Assembly (NCBI RefSeq): GCF_029109325.1 | Contig: NZ_JAQKQJ010000010.1 | Coordinates: 62,001 to 126,000, forward strand | Source: Nodosilinea sp. PGN35 | GTDB taxonomy: Bacteria > Cyanobacteriota > Cyanobacteriia > Phormidesmidales > Phormidesmidaceae | Reading direction: 5' to 3' | Length of the DNA: 64,000 nt | Notes under the pieces: generated by a model | The model's database searches: none | The model's input: the letters and a program-made list of their open reading frames with translations, nothing else | Told to the model about the DNA's origin: nothing | Part shown: piece after piece, positions 16,415 through 24,447 of the stretch | Numbering within the stretch: the stretch's first letter is position 1 | How the letters are laid out: each line of letters starts with the position of its first letter | Made by a program: the position numbers and the translations under genes

Positions 16415-17053
16415 CTAATCAACCGGAGCATTCGCCACTTGCGCGGCGACATCGGCCAGGCTGAGCTGGGGCAGGGGCGTGGTGGTATCGGCGGCTTTCA
16501 GCACTTTGTAGATGGGGGCATCGAACTCGATCGCGCCCGTGGTCGAATTTTCACTGATCGTGAGGCGGGTGCCATCGACTAGGGAGGCAATTGCACCCTC
16601 CCCGCCTAGGTCAAGTCCGGCAACGGTGGCATCGGCGGGCAAAAATACGCCCGTGCAGGCCCAGTCGTCGTCGGTGGTTTGGCCAGCGCCCAGGTAGGCG
16701 ATCTGGGGGGTGGCGGTTTTGCGATCGGGGTCGTAGCCGTAGACGCCGACGGTGGCGGCGGTGGTGTTGCTACAGATGCCGTAGTCTTCGCTGGTCTCCT
16801 GAATGTACTTTTGGAAGCGCAGGTCAGAGATTTTTTGGGCCAGGGAGGCGGCGCTGTACCCAGCGGCCTCCAGGTCGGCGTTGGGGTCGGCCTGGAGCTG
16901 GGTCAGTTCGCCCAGCGATTGGGTAATCTCGGCGTACTGGGGGCTCTTTTCGGCGATCGGGTCGGCGTTGGCGGGGCGGGCAACGCCGACCAGCACCAGC
17001 AGTACGCCCGCAAAGAGTAGAAAGCTCAAGGCATTTTTGAGGGTACGAAACAT
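16415..17053 (-). CDS. Secreted hypothetical protein, low in sulfur amino acids
   Basis: This 212-residue protein has a clear signal peptide: basic MFRTLKNA, a hydrophobic core SFLLFAGVLLVLVGVA and a cleavage site after ANA (about residue 30). The mature part has only two cysteines (GICSN and DWACTG), which could form one disulfide, and no Met. The centre resembles a beta-rich domain with YGYDPDRKTATPQIAYLG. No family is recognised. An upstream extension to 17158 is rejected since ATG 17053 begins the signal peptide and has a purine-rich site upstream. It lies downstream of two CadD genes on the same strand. Confidence 0.7.
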   Translation of the reverse strand: MFRTLKNALSFLLFAGVLLVLVGVARPANADPIAEKSPQYAEITQSLGELTQLQADPNADLEAAGYSAASLAQKISDLRFQKYIQETSEDYGICSNTTAATVGVYGYDPDRKTATPQIAYLGAGQTTDDDWACTGVFLPADATVAGLDLGGEGAIASLVDGTRLTISENSTTGAIEFDAPIYKVLKAADTTTPLPQLSLADVAAQVANAPVD

Positions 17054-17114
17054 AGAAACAGTCTCCTTTTTTTGAGGGTTAAAACTTGCACAAATCCAAA
17101 ACAACATCGGCACA

Positions 17115-17135
17115 GTAGGGTGGGCACCGCCCACC
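17115..17135. repeat. GGTGGGCACCGCCCACC palindrome
   Basis: Second exact copy of the palindrome at 1488-1508, between the secreted-protein gene and the CadD gene. Confidence 0.7.
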
Positions 17136-17164
17136 ATCGCCAACTCGGCCACCGTCAACTCCCC

Positions 17165-17770
17165 TCAGCGAACCAGCAGTCGGTAGGTTTCGCTATCGAC
17201 CAGGATGTAGAGGCCCAGACCAATGAGCACCGGGGGAACCAGGCAGTGACCGATGCGGGCGATGCGGTCGCGCACCAGCGGATGGCTGACCACCGCCAGG
17301 GCCAACCCATACCAGAGGGGAATCAGCAGGGCAAATACCAGCAGGGTCAGGCCCAGCTCGGCCCAGGTTTGGCCCGCAAACAGTGCCACATAGATGCCGA
17401 TGTTGTCGCCGCCGTTGGCCAGGGTAATGCCTGCGATCGCCGCTATCTGAGCGTTGATCAGCCCAGGGGCCGCTACCCCCTGCACCTCGGCCTCGGCTTC
17501 TCGCTTGAGCCACTGCCGCAGCCCAATGGCGATGGGTACCAGACCCAGCAGACCAATGTAGGCTTTAGGCAGCACCAATCCACCAAAGAAACCGGGCAGA
17601 CTGAGCGCCACCAGGGCGGCGAAGCCCAGGTAGCGACCCCAAAAAATCTGGCGGTAGGAGAATCGGCTGGGCACCTGAGAAAAGAACATCATTAATAGAA
17701 CAAAGTCGTCTAGATTGGTGGCTACAAATGCGGCTGTGGCTTTGACTAGAGTTTGCAATGACCAGGACAT
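17165..17770 (-). CDS. CadD-family cadmium resistance transporter (copy 2)
   Basis: A 201-residue membrane protein with the family signatures ATNLDDFVLLMMFFSQVPSR near the N-terminus and ITLANGGDNIGIYVALFAGQ in the second half. The Asn-Leu-Asp-Asp and Gly-Gly-Asp-Asn clusters within hydrophobic segments are the presumed ion path. It follows copy 3 by 12 bases on the same strand, so both are in one operon driven from the lysR intergenic region. Two tandem, diverged copies may work as a heteromer or serve different ions. Confidence 0.85.
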   Translation of the reverse strand: MSWSLQTLVKATAAFVATNLDDFVLLMMFFSQVPSRFSYRQIFWGRYLGFAALVALSLPGFFGGLVLPKAYIGLLGLVPIAIGLRQWLKREAEAEVQGVAAPGLINAQIAAIAGITLANGGDNIGIYVALFAGQTWAELGLTLLVFALLIPLWYGLALAVVSHPLVRDRIARIGHCLVPPVLIGLGLYILVDSETYRLLVR

Positions 17771-17782
17771 AGGGCAGAGAAA

Positions 17783-18565
17783 CTACCCATCTATTCCTTG
17801 AGGTGCAGGCACCGGCTGATCGATCGCCACCGACTGCGCCACCGACTGCGCCACCGACTGCGACAGTCGGGCGGCACTGCGCAGCAGATGAATGACACAG
17901 ATGCCGATGATGGTGAGCGCCAGGGCGGTCAGGCCCCGATACTCCAGGGTGTGACTATCGACCAAAATCAGCCCGCCCAGGGCCATCAGCACAAAGGGCA
18001 CCACCTGCGACCCGTAGCGGGTCAGCAGCGCCGAAATGGCTCCGACCTTGGTGAGCTGGTAGGCCACCAGGCACCACACCCCCACCAGCCCAAAGAACAC
18101 CGCCAAAATAATTCCCAGCCCCAGCCCGTCGCAGTTGGCAAACATCGGCATATAGACACCGACGTTGTCGCCCCCGTTGGCCATCGTAATGGCCGCTACG
18201 CTGGTGGTCTGGGGAGATAGCCAGCTCGTCCCGCCGCTGGCGGGTGCTAGCAGCACCTCACCGCTGTCTTCGCCACTCGCTTCATCGAGATCGACCGAGA
18301 GCAGTTGGCTGAGGCCAATCACAATGGGCACCACCCCCAGCAGGCCAATCCAGGGCCGGGGGAACAGCAGGCTGCCAAAGAACCCCGGCAGGCTGAGGGC
18401 CACCAGACCCGCAAAGCCGACGTACTGCCCCGTCACAATGTGGCGCTTGCGCAGGGCCACCCCCACCTGGGAGAAAAACAGCATCAAAATGACGATGTCG
18501 TCCAGGTTGGTGGCGGCAAAGGCTGTGGCGCTGCGTAGCAGGGTCAGGCAAAGGTCAGAGATCAT
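17783..18565 (-). CDS. CadD-family cadmium resistance transporter (copy 3)
   Basis: This 260-residue member has FAATNLDDIVILMLFFSQV near the N-terminus and ITMANGGDNVGVYMPMFANC in the second half. It carries an extra cytoplasmic loop (LDEASGEDSGE...) and an in-frame triplicated SVAQ element near the C-terminus (QSVAQSVAQSVAIDQ), produced by a 12-base tandem repeat near 17829-17862. It is divergent from the LysR gene, with an operator-like element in between, suggesting control by that regulator. Confidence 0.85.
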   Translation of the reverse strand: MISDLCLTLLRSATAFAATNLDDIVILMLFFSQVGVALRKRHIVTGQYVGFAGLVALSLPGFFGSLLFPRPWIGLLGVVPIVIGLSQLLSVDLDEASGEDSGEVLLAPASGGTSWLSPQTTSVAAITMANGGDNVGVYMPMFANCDGLGLGIILAVFFGLVGVWCLVAYQLTKVGAISALLTRYGSQVVPFVLMALGGLILVDSHTLEYRGLTALALTIIGICVIHLLRSAARLSQSVAQSVAQSVAIDQPVPAPQGIDG

Positions 18566-18635
18566 CGTTGCACCTCTGGTCAGAGCTTAGTGGACGTAGC
18601 CAGCTGACTCTCACCTTAAAGGGCACCCAATAAAC

Positions 18636-18680
18636 AGAGCAAACACTCTTTTTTGTGTATTCGATAAATAGAATTTATGC
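18636..18680. promoter_or_regulatory. Operator-like element between cadD copy 3 and lysR
   Basis: AGAGCAAACACTCTTTTTTG, then TG, four variable bases, CGATAAAT, five variable bases and TTAT. It matches 11559-11601 in sequence and orientation relative to a CadD gene. The ATAA-N7-TTAT dyad fits LysR binding. It lies 71 bases upstream of CadD copy 3 and 51 bases upstream of lysR, the usual place for an autoregulated divergent operator. Confidence 0.6.
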
Positions 18681-18730
18681 AATAATTGATCAAGCTTTTT
18701 GTGCATTTCAGGTATCACAAAATTACCGCT

Positions 18731-19651
18731 ATGAAAATTGAGCAACTGCGCGTTTTTATGGCGGTAGCCGAGCACTTACACTTTACCCGCGCAGCGGATT
18801 CTCTCTACATCACTCAGCCCGCCGTTAGTGCCTCTATCCAAACCCTTGAGGAGGAATATGGCGTCAAGTTGTTTCACCGTATCGGTCGTCACATTGAGCT
18901 GACCGACGCGGGAGAAATGCTGCAAATTGAAGCCCAAAAAATTCTCGATCAGGTGGAGCTAACCGCCCAGGGATTGCGCGAACTAAACGATTTGCAGCGG
19001 GGAGAGTTAAAGATCGGCAGTAGCCTCACAGTGGGCAACTACTGGCTCCCCCACAAAATCAGCCACTATAAGCAGCAGTACCCCGGTATTTCCATCAAAT
19101 GCACCATCGCCAATGCCGAAGAAATCATTAGCGGCACCGTCACCGGAATGTTCGATCTGGGATTGGTCACGGGCGAGGTCAAACCCTCCCTCAGCCAAAA
19201 CCTAGCGGTATCGGTGATTGGGCAGGACGTGGTGGCCATCGTCGTGGGGCAAAGCCACCCCTGGTTTGAGCGCGATCGGGTTGCTCTCCCCGAACTCACC
19301 AACACCTGCTGGATCACCCGCGAACCCGGATCGGGCTCTCGCTATATGTTTGAGCGATCGCTCCAGAACTGGGGCATTGACCCCAGCACCCTGGAGATCA
19401 GCCTCATTCTCACCACCAGCGAAATGATCAAAGCGGTGGTGGAAGGCGGTATCGGTGCGGCGGCACTGCCGCGATCGATCGTGCGATCGGAGCTAAAGCT
19501 CGGCACCCTGAAAGCGATCGCCGTTGTCGATGACATCGACAATCCTCAGCACACCTACGAAATGACCCAGCCCGTGATTTTGCTGCGCCACCAAAAGCGA
19601 TTTCACACCCGAGTTTCTAAGGCCTTTGAGGAGATTTTGGTAGGGGGGTGA
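18731..19651 (+). CDS. LysR-family transcriptional regulator, CysL/YeiE-like
   Basis: This 306-residue regulator begins MKIEQLRVFMAVAEHLHFTR, with the winged helix-turn-helix at about 3-62 (AADSLYITQPAVSASIQTLE) and a type 2 periplasmic-binding-protein-like effector domain from about 90. GELKIGSSLTVGNYWLPHKI and REPGSGSR resemble the CysL/YeiE branch, whose known members respond to sulfur compounds. ATG 18731 is the canonical family start; a longer frame from 18686 adds only leader sequence. Divergence from two CadD genes, and the same operator at the third, make it the likely regulator of all three transporters. Confidence 0.85.
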   Translation: MKIEQLRVFMAVAEHLHFTRAADSLYITQPAVSASIQTLEEEYGVKLFHRIGRHIELTDAGEMLQIEAQKILDQVELTAQGLRELNDLQRGELKIGSSLTVGNYWLPHKISHYKQQYPGISIKCTIANAEEIISGTVTGMFDLGLVTGEVKPSLSQNLAVSVIGQDVVAIVVGQSHPWFERDRVALPELTNTCWITREPGSGSRYMFERSLQNWGIDPSTLEISLILTTSEMIKAVVEGGIGAAALPRSIVRSELKLGTLKAIAVVDDIDNPQHTYEMTQPVILLRHQKRFHTRVSKAFEEILVGG

Positions 19652-19655
19652 GAAG

Positions 19656-19691
19656 GTGCGAACGTGGGAGCGTTGAACGTGTGAACGTTTT
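19656..19691. repeat. GTGCGAACGT dispersed repeat
   Basis: GTGCGAACGTGGGAGCGTTG followed by AACGTGTGAACG just after the lysR stop. Same family as 6850-6896 and 20686-20719. Confidence 0.6.
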
Positions 19692-19753
19692 GGGGGGGTG
19701 TTGTAAATAGATTAGTTATAGGAATCTGAATATTTTCAATTGTCAAACACTTC

Positions 19754-20740
19754 CTACTCCCTATCCGGCACTAAATCCTCTAGCTCGATCACTGTACTCG
19801 TCCCCTCTCCGGTGATCAAAGGTAATCGTCCGTCCCATTTTTGCAGGGCTTCATACTTGAGAATGCTGGGCGTTAAGGTTTCCTGCAAAATTTGGTGGGC
19901 TTCGGCGGTGCCTCGGGCTAAATTGATCTCAATTTCGGCCTGGCGCAGGGCTTTTTTGGCCACAAACTCGGCCTGTTTTGCCTCCTGCACAGCAATTTGT
20001 TTGGCTTCCACCGCGTCGCGAAACTGCTTGGAAAAATGAATGGTGGTCAGCGACACGTCATCAATGGCCAGGTTGTAGGGGGCGAGGCGCGATCGCAGCC
20101 CCGCATCCACCTCCGCCTTCACCTGATCTCGCTGGGTGATCACCTCCTCAGCGGTGTAGTGGGCGATCACCGCCTTGATCACCTCTTCGATCGCCGGGTT
20201 AAGAATCGCCAGGACAATGTCCTCTTCATCCCCGATCTGCTGAAAAACGGCGTTGGCCTTTTGGGGCAAAATGTGCCAGTTGAGCGCCACATCGCTAAAC
20301 ACATCCTGCAAATCCTTCGACGCCGCTTCGGTGGCAATTTCCTGCTTTTGCACCCGAGTCGTCAGCAGCTCCACCGAATCCACCAGGGGAATCACAAAGT
20401 GCAGCCCCTCACCGAGAATTTGCTCCTGCACCTGCCCAAACCGCAGCCACACCCCCCGCTCCCCCGCTGGCACCACCACCCAAAAGCTAGCCGCCAGGGC
20501 TAGACCCACGAGGCCCAGTAAAATCCACGCCGCCAGCGTGGCCCCACTGTTAAGGCCTGCGGTCGGTTCAGATAGGGCGCGATCGCGGGTGTCTTTAGAT
20601 CCAAGATCGACCAAGAGGAAGCTCCCAAAAACATTGATTAAGGCGTCAGCATTTTCTTGGCTAAGTGGCTCGGGTGGTGGGTTACTACGTTCACACGTTC
20701 GCACGTTCACACGTTCAAGTTTTTCAAACAAAAGTCTCAC
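19754..20740 (-). CDS. Prohibitin/SPFH-family membrane protein
   Basis: After a membrane segment at about 68-90 (AAWILLGLVGLALAASFWVV) comes an SPFH domain, starting VPAGERGVWLRFGQ, and a coiled-coil region with EAKQAEFVAKKALRQAEIEI. Prohibitins form large membrane rings that organise or protect membrane proteins. The start is uncertain: no in-frame ATG precedes the membrane segment. The first GTG (20740), ten bases after the DUF202 stop, gives 328 residues, but residues 5-18 are then encoded by a dispersed repeat. Apart from the initiator and one Cys in that repeat-encoded part, the protein has no Met or Cys at all. It is probably co-transcribed with the DUF202 gene. Confidence 0.85.
   Translation of the reverse strand: MRLLFEKLERVNVRTCERSNPPPEPLSQENADALINVFGSFLLVDLGSKDTRDRALSEPTAGLNSGATLAAWILLGLVGLALAASFWVVVPAGERGVWLRFGQVQEQILGEGLHFVIPLVDSVELLTTRVQKQEIATEAASKDLQDVFSDVALNWHILPQKANAVFQQIGDEEDIVLAILNPAIEEVIKAVIAHYTAEEVITQRDQVKAEVDAGLRSRLAPYNLAIDDVSLTTIHFSKQFRDAVEAKQIAVQEAKQAEFVAKKALRQAEIEINLARGTAEAHQILQETLTPSILKYEALQKWDGRLPLITGEGTSTVIELEDLVPDRE
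20686..20719. repeat. ACGTTCACACGTTCGCACG repeat at the prohibitin N-terminus
   Basis: Four tandem ACGTTCRCAC-like units lie within the first codons of the prohibitin frame (if the GTG at 20740 is the start). Same family as 6850-6896. Confidence 0.65.
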
Positions 20741-20750
20741 CCCCCACTCC

Positions 20751-21197
20751 CTACATCACCCCAAACCCCTTCACCGTCGCCGGGGCCGAAAACAGCACGT
20801 ACAGCACCCCGGCCCCCAGCAGTGTCACGATCAGGCTAAACAAAATTACCCAGCGGCGGTTGGGTTCGTAGGTGTCGGTTTCAATCGCATCGAGCACCGA
20901 GAAATAGTGCCAGGTAGACAGTATCACCGTGATCAAACCAATGCAGCAGAGGGCCAGACCCACCAGCCAGCCCTGCCCGGTGCCCGGCACATCCGGCGAA
21001 ACCAGGTAGCGAAGTCGGGCGATCAGCACCCCAAAGCCAATCAGCGCCACCCCTGTGCGCATCCAGGCCAGGTAGGTGCGCTCGTTGGCTAGGTGGTCGC
21101 GGGTGCGGGAGGTCGGTTTTTTGATCGGGCTCAGGTTGGGGTTGCCTTCTAGATGGCTATCTTGCTGGGAATTGGTGGTAGACGACGGTTGGGTCAT
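20751..21197 (-). CDS. DUF202 (YidH-like) membrane protein
   Basis: This 148-residue protein has the DUF202 signature RDHLANERTYLAWMRTGVAL, followed by three hydrophobic segments at about 47-65, 75-95 and 118-138. The N-terminal 30 residues are polar. Family members are small inner-membrane proteins of unknown function. The prohibitin gene follows after ten bases on the same strand. Confidence 0.85.
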   Translation of the reverse strand: MTQPSSTTNSQQDSHLEGNPNLSPIKKPTSRTRDHLANERTYLAWMRTGVALIGFGVLIARLRYLVSPDVPGTGQGWLVGLALCCIGLITVILSTWHYFSVLDAIETDTYEPNRRWVILFSLIVTLLGAGVLYVLFSAPATVKGFGVM

Positions 21198-21254
21198 TCA
21201 GGGTGGGGGGTGGGGAGTAGGGGGTAGGGGGTAGGGGGTTAGACCTACGTGTCG

Positions 21255-21360
21255 TAGCAAATCCGAGTCGCATAACCCCGATTCCCAAAAGGCCAAACTG
21301 TAGGGGCAAACGGTTGTTTGCCCTGCTAAATCGGGGGTTAGCCAAGGAGGATTTGGTATC
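21255..21360. mobile_element. MITE-like element, about 106 bp, inverted ends CAAATCC/GGATTTG
   Basis: The element begins TAGCAAATCCGAG and ends GGAGGATTTGGTATC, so the ends are inverted repeats. In the middle lies a palindrome TAGGGGCAAACGG... flanked by ACCCCGATT on the left and AATCGGGGG on the right. Two elements of nearly the same length and layout are at 51671-51776 and 51891-51995. It has no coding capacity, as expected for a non-autonomous transposon. Confidence 0.55.
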
Positions 21361-21412
21361 ACAGGCGTTCTAAAACTCCCTGGGGGGTTGCAGAACGCTT
21401 GCGATGGAACGC

Positions 21413-22363
21413 CTAGACGTTGGGATCGCGTCCCGTGGCCACCGGCAGATCGGGCTGGGCAGAATATTCCGTCCAGGAACCCTCGTAGAGCCGCACATTG
21501 GGATAGCCCAGCACGTGCTTCAGCACCACGTATTGCAGCGAGGCTTCCCGTCCAGTGCTACAGGTCACGATGATGTTATCGTTGCGGCCAACCTCTCGAC
21601 GGGCCAGCAGAGCACGGATCTCATCCAGGGCCTTGAGCTGGTGGAAGTTGTCTTCGCCCACGGTGAAGGTGGGCCAGGGAATGTTTTTCGCACCGGGGAT
21701 GTGGCCGTTGCGAATGAACACGTCCTCTTCGCCAGCGAACAGGGCGGGCGGGCGGGGGTCGATGAAGGTGACGCGGGCGCTGCGGTCGCGCACAATCGAT
21801 CGCACCTGATCGAGCGAGACACGGATGGCGCTGTTGTCTTGCAGGCTGAAGTTGCCGCGATCGTACTGAGGAAACTCCTTGGTGGTGGGCAGTCCGGCAT
21901 CTTTGTAAGCCTTAAAGCCACCGTCGAGCACCGACACTCGGCCCGGATGGCCGCTGCGCTCCAGCAGGTAGGCCACCTGGGTGCTGCCCAAAATGCTGTT
22001 GCCGTCGGAGTAGATCACCACATGGCTGTTGCTGTTCACCCCAGATTCCTGGAATAGCGACTCAATCTTTTGCTGCTCCCAAAACTGCACCGGCAGCCGC
22101 CCGTTGGGGCCACGGAAGGTGTTTTCGGCGATGTTCACCGCACCGGGAATGTGGCTGTTGATGTAGTCCAGCGGGTTGGCTCGCACATCGAGAATGCGCA
22201 GGTTGCCATCGCGGGAATGCTGCGCCACCCACTGGGGGGTAACGAAATCGATGGTGGTCGCCGCCCGGCTGGGCTGCACCAGTCCGGGTAGGGTTACAAC
22301 GGCGATCGCCGCTACTAAAAAGGCCACGAGCTGAATCTTCCAGCTCCGCAGTTGCTTAAGCAT
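21413..22363 (-). CDS. Exported sulfurtransferase (thiosulfate/3-mercaptopyruvate type)
   Basis: Two rhodanese domains follow a signal peptide (QLVAFLVAAIAVVTLPGL, cleavage near SRA). The inactive N-terminal domain has LRILDVRANPLDYINSHIPG; the C-terminal one holds the active-site loop CSTGRE with catalytic C268. The protein transfers sulfane sulfur to a thiophilic acceptor, here most likely in the periplasm or thylakoid lumen. From ATG 22363 it has 316 residues containing one Met (the initiator) and one Cys (the catalytic one), so the mature enzyme carries no dispensable sulfur. This is in line with expression under sulfur limitation. Confidence 0.9.
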   Translation of the reverse strand: MLKQLRSWKIQLVAFLVAAIAVVTLPGLVQPSRAATTIDFVTPQWVAQHSRDGNLRILDVRANPLDYINSHIPGAVNIAENTFRGPNGRLPVQFWEQQKIESLFQESGVNSNSHVVIYSDGNSILGSTQVAYLLERSGHPGRVSVLDGGFKAYKDAGLPTTKEFPQYDRGNFSLQDNSAIRVSLDQVRSIVRDRSARVTFIDPRPPALFAGEEDVFIRNGHIPGAKNIPWPTFTVGEDNFHQLKALDEIRALLARREVGRNDNIIVTCSTGREASLQYVVLKHVLGYPNVRLYEGSWTEYSAQPDLPVATGRDPNV

Positions 22364-22488
22364 TGTCACGAGACTCCTTGTGTGTTTATAGAACTGTTTT
22401 CAACGAGAGGTGGATGGGTAGGGGGTAGGGGGTGTAAGGCAACAGGGTAGAGGCTTACGCTTTCTCCCCACCCCTCACCCCCCACCCC

Positions 22489-23070
22489 TCACCCCACCCT
22501 CCCCACCGCCGTCGCCTCCGGCACCTCCACCAGCTGGCCGCTCTTTACGTCGTAGATATAGCCGTAAATGGGGATATCCCCTGGCACCAGCGGGTGGTTG
22601 CGGATGCGGGCCACATCTTCGGCCACGCTTTTGGCCTGGTCGGCGATGGTGAGCCAGCTAATGAAGTCACCTTCATTAGCCCCTGGCCCCTGGCCTACGT
22701 CGTGCCAGCCATCGGCATCGACTTTGGCGGTCTCCAGGCTGCTGGCCAGCAGGCCGCGAATGACGGCATCGGTAAAGGTTTCCATGCCGCAGTCGCTGTG
22801 GTGGATGACAAACCACTCGCGGGTGCCCAGCAATTTGTAGGAAATCACCAGGGAGCGAATGGCGTCATCGCTGGCCCGCCCCCCGGCATTGCGGATGACG
22901 TGGGCATCGCCCTCGCTCAGCCCGGCAAACTTGGCCGGGTCGAGGCGGGCATCCATACAGGTCAGCACCGCAAAGCGCCGACCGGGGGGCATGGGCAGGC
23001 TACCCTTGTCGCCAAAGTCGGCGGCGTAGGCAGCATTGGCAGTGAGGACGGCTTCGAGGGTTTGGGACAT
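22489..23070 (-). CDS. Beta-carbonic anhydrase, Rv1284-like
   Basis: This 193-residue protein has zinc ligands C38 (TCMDARLD), H91 and C94 (HHSDCGM) and the D40/R42 dyad. [17 protein letters not shown] and [11 protein letters not shown] make it close to the short mycobacterial enzyme Rv1284, whose gene neighbours the sulfate-activation genes cysDN; related proteins include CS2 hydrolases. It converts CO2 and bicarbonate, or possibly a sulfur analogue such as COS or CS2. There is no signal peptide, so it is cytoplasmic. It lies between the sulfurtransferase and sqdB, all on the minus strand. Confidence 0.85.
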   Translation of the reverse strand: MSQTLEAVLTANAAYAADFGDKGSLPMPPGRRFAVLTCMDARLDPAKFAGLSEGDAHVIRNAGGRASDDAIRSLVISYKLLGTREWFVIHHSDCGMETFTDAVIRGLLASSLETAKVDADGWHDVGQGPGANEGDFISWLTIADQAKSVAEDVARIRNHPLVPGDIPIYGYIYDVKSGQLVEVPEATAVGRVG

Positions 23071-23110
23071 GGGGGTGAGGGTGTGGGGGGTAGGGAGTGA
23101 GGGTGAGGGA

Positions 23111-23192
23111 AAGTTTTAAGTGCTGAGTTTTAAGTTTTGAATGGGTGTTTGAACGGTCAACTTAAAACTCAAAATTCAAAACTCAAAACTTT
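23111..23192. repeat. AGTTTTAAGTTTTGAA inverted dispersed repeat
   Basis: Arms of AGTTTTAAG/AAAACTCAAAATTC units around a loop with GTTTGAACGGTCAAC. The distal arm reaches the last codons of sqdB (23183). Confidence 0.65.
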
Positions 23193-24400
23193 TTTACCCA
23201 CTTCGACGTACAGGGAATCTTGCTGCGATCGCATCTCCCCGCGTACTTCTCTGCAATCTCCGTCACCTCCAGCAGTAGCCCTTTGCTGAGGGTGGTGGGC
23301 TCCAGGCCCAGGTCGAGGAAGCAGCGGTTTTCGACGAAGAGGTCGTTTTCGGCGGCTTCTTTGCGGGGGTTGTCGAGGTGGGCAATTTCGGCTCCGGTGA
23401 GGTCGCTGACCAGCTGGGCCAGGTCGCGCACCCGGTGGGTCTCGGTCATCTGGTTGAAGATTTTGACCGGTTCGCCCGCCTGGGGTGGGTTTTCCAGGGC
23501 CAGCTGAATGCAGCGCACGGTGTCTTGAATGTGGATGAAGGCGCGGGTCTGGCCGCCGGTACCGTGGACGGTGAGGGGGTAGCCGATCGCCGCCTGCATG
23601 AGAAAGCGATTCAGCACCGTGCCGTAGTCGCCGTCGTAGTCAAAGCGGTTGATCAGCCGCTCGTCCAGGCTGGTTTCGCGGGTGTTGGTGCCCCACACCA
23701 CCCCTTGGTGCAGGTCGGTGACGCGCACGCCGTCGTTCTTGTTGTAGTAGAAGAAGAACAGCTGATCCTGTGTTTTGGTCATGTGGTAGACGCTGCCGGG
23801 ATTCGCCGGGTACAGAATCCGCTGGGCAATTCGCTCCCCGCTCTCGGTGGGAATTTCCACATCCAGATAGCCCTCGGGAATTTTCATCCCCGCCGTGCCA
23901 TAGCCGTAGACTCCCATGGTGCCGAGGTGGGCCACGTGGATATCCAGGCCCGACTCGACAATGGCGCAGAGCAGGTTGTGGGTGGCGTTGAGGTTGTTGT
24001 CAACGGTGTAGCGCTTGTGGCGGGGCGACTTCATCGAGTAGGGGGCGGCCCGCTGCTCGGCAAAGTGCACCACCGCGTTGGGGCGGTACTGCTGAATCAG
24101 GCCCAAAAGCTGGTCGTAGTCCTGGGCAATATCGATGCGGTGGAAGGGAATCTCGCGGCCCGAATGCTCTTTCCACGCGGCCAGCCGCACCCCCAGGGGC
24201 GCAATCGGGGTGAGGGAACTCACCTCCAGCTCGTTGTCAATATTGCGGCGAGAGAGGTTGTCCAGAATTACCACTTCGTGGCCAAGGGCCGACAGGTGCA
24301 GGGCAGTAGGCCAGCCACAAAAGCCGTCGCCCCCCAGAATAAAAACCTTGAGCGGCTGGGTCGGAGCCTGATCATTCGCCACCACCATATTGTCTGTCAT
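23183..24400 (-). CDS. sqdB: UDP-sulfoquinovose synthase
   Basis: This enzyme makes UDP-sulfoquinovose from UDP-glucose and sulfite, the head group of the thylakoid lipid SQDG. The short-chain dehydrogenase fold has the SqdB-specific nucleotide loop GGDGFCGWP, the catalytic region YHMTK, and signatures VVWGTNTRETSLDERLINRF, TRAFIHIQDTVRCI and the C-terminal CDRSKIPCTS. Starting at ATG 24400 gives 405 residues, close to cyanobacterial SqdB; a TTG six bases upstream is less likely. Sulfolipid is a major sulfur pool, so control by sulfur status would make sense; a palindrome 20 bases upstream may serve this. Confidence 0.95.
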   Translation of the reverse strand: MTDNMVVANDQAPTQPLKVFILGGDGFCGWPTALHLSALGHEVVILDNLSRRNIDNELEVSSLTPIAPLGVRLAAWKEHSGREIPFHRIDIAQDYDQLLGLIQQYRPNAVVHFAEQRAAPYSMKSPRHKRYTVDNNLNATHNLLCAIVESGLDIHVAHLGTMGVYGYGTAGMKIPEGYLDVEIPTESGERIAQRILYPANPGSVYHMTKTQDQLFFFYYNKNDGVRVTDLHQGVVWGTNTRETSLDERLINRFDYDGDYGTVLNRFLMQAAIGYPLTVHGTGGQTRAFIHIQDTVRCIQLALENPPQAGEPVKIFNQMTETHRVRDLAQLVSDLTGAEIAHLDNPRKEAAENDLFVENRCFLDLGLEPTTLSKGLLLEVTEIAEKYAGRCDRSKIPCTSKWVKKF

Positions 24401-24420
24401 ATTCAAAAACCAGTTATGGA

Positions 24421-24447
24421 CACAAGCATTTTCTCAGAATGCTTGTG
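24421..24447 (-). promoter_or_regulatory. Palindrome CACAAGCATT-N7-AATGCTTGTG upstream of sqdB
   Basis: Perfect ten-base arms separated by seven bases, 20 bases upstream of the sqdB ATG. A further half-site ACAAGCAT occurs at 24502-24509. There is no T-run, so an operator is more likely than a terminator. The 211-base gap to the divergent mgtC-like gene (24401-24617) shows nothing else clear. Confidence 0.5.
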
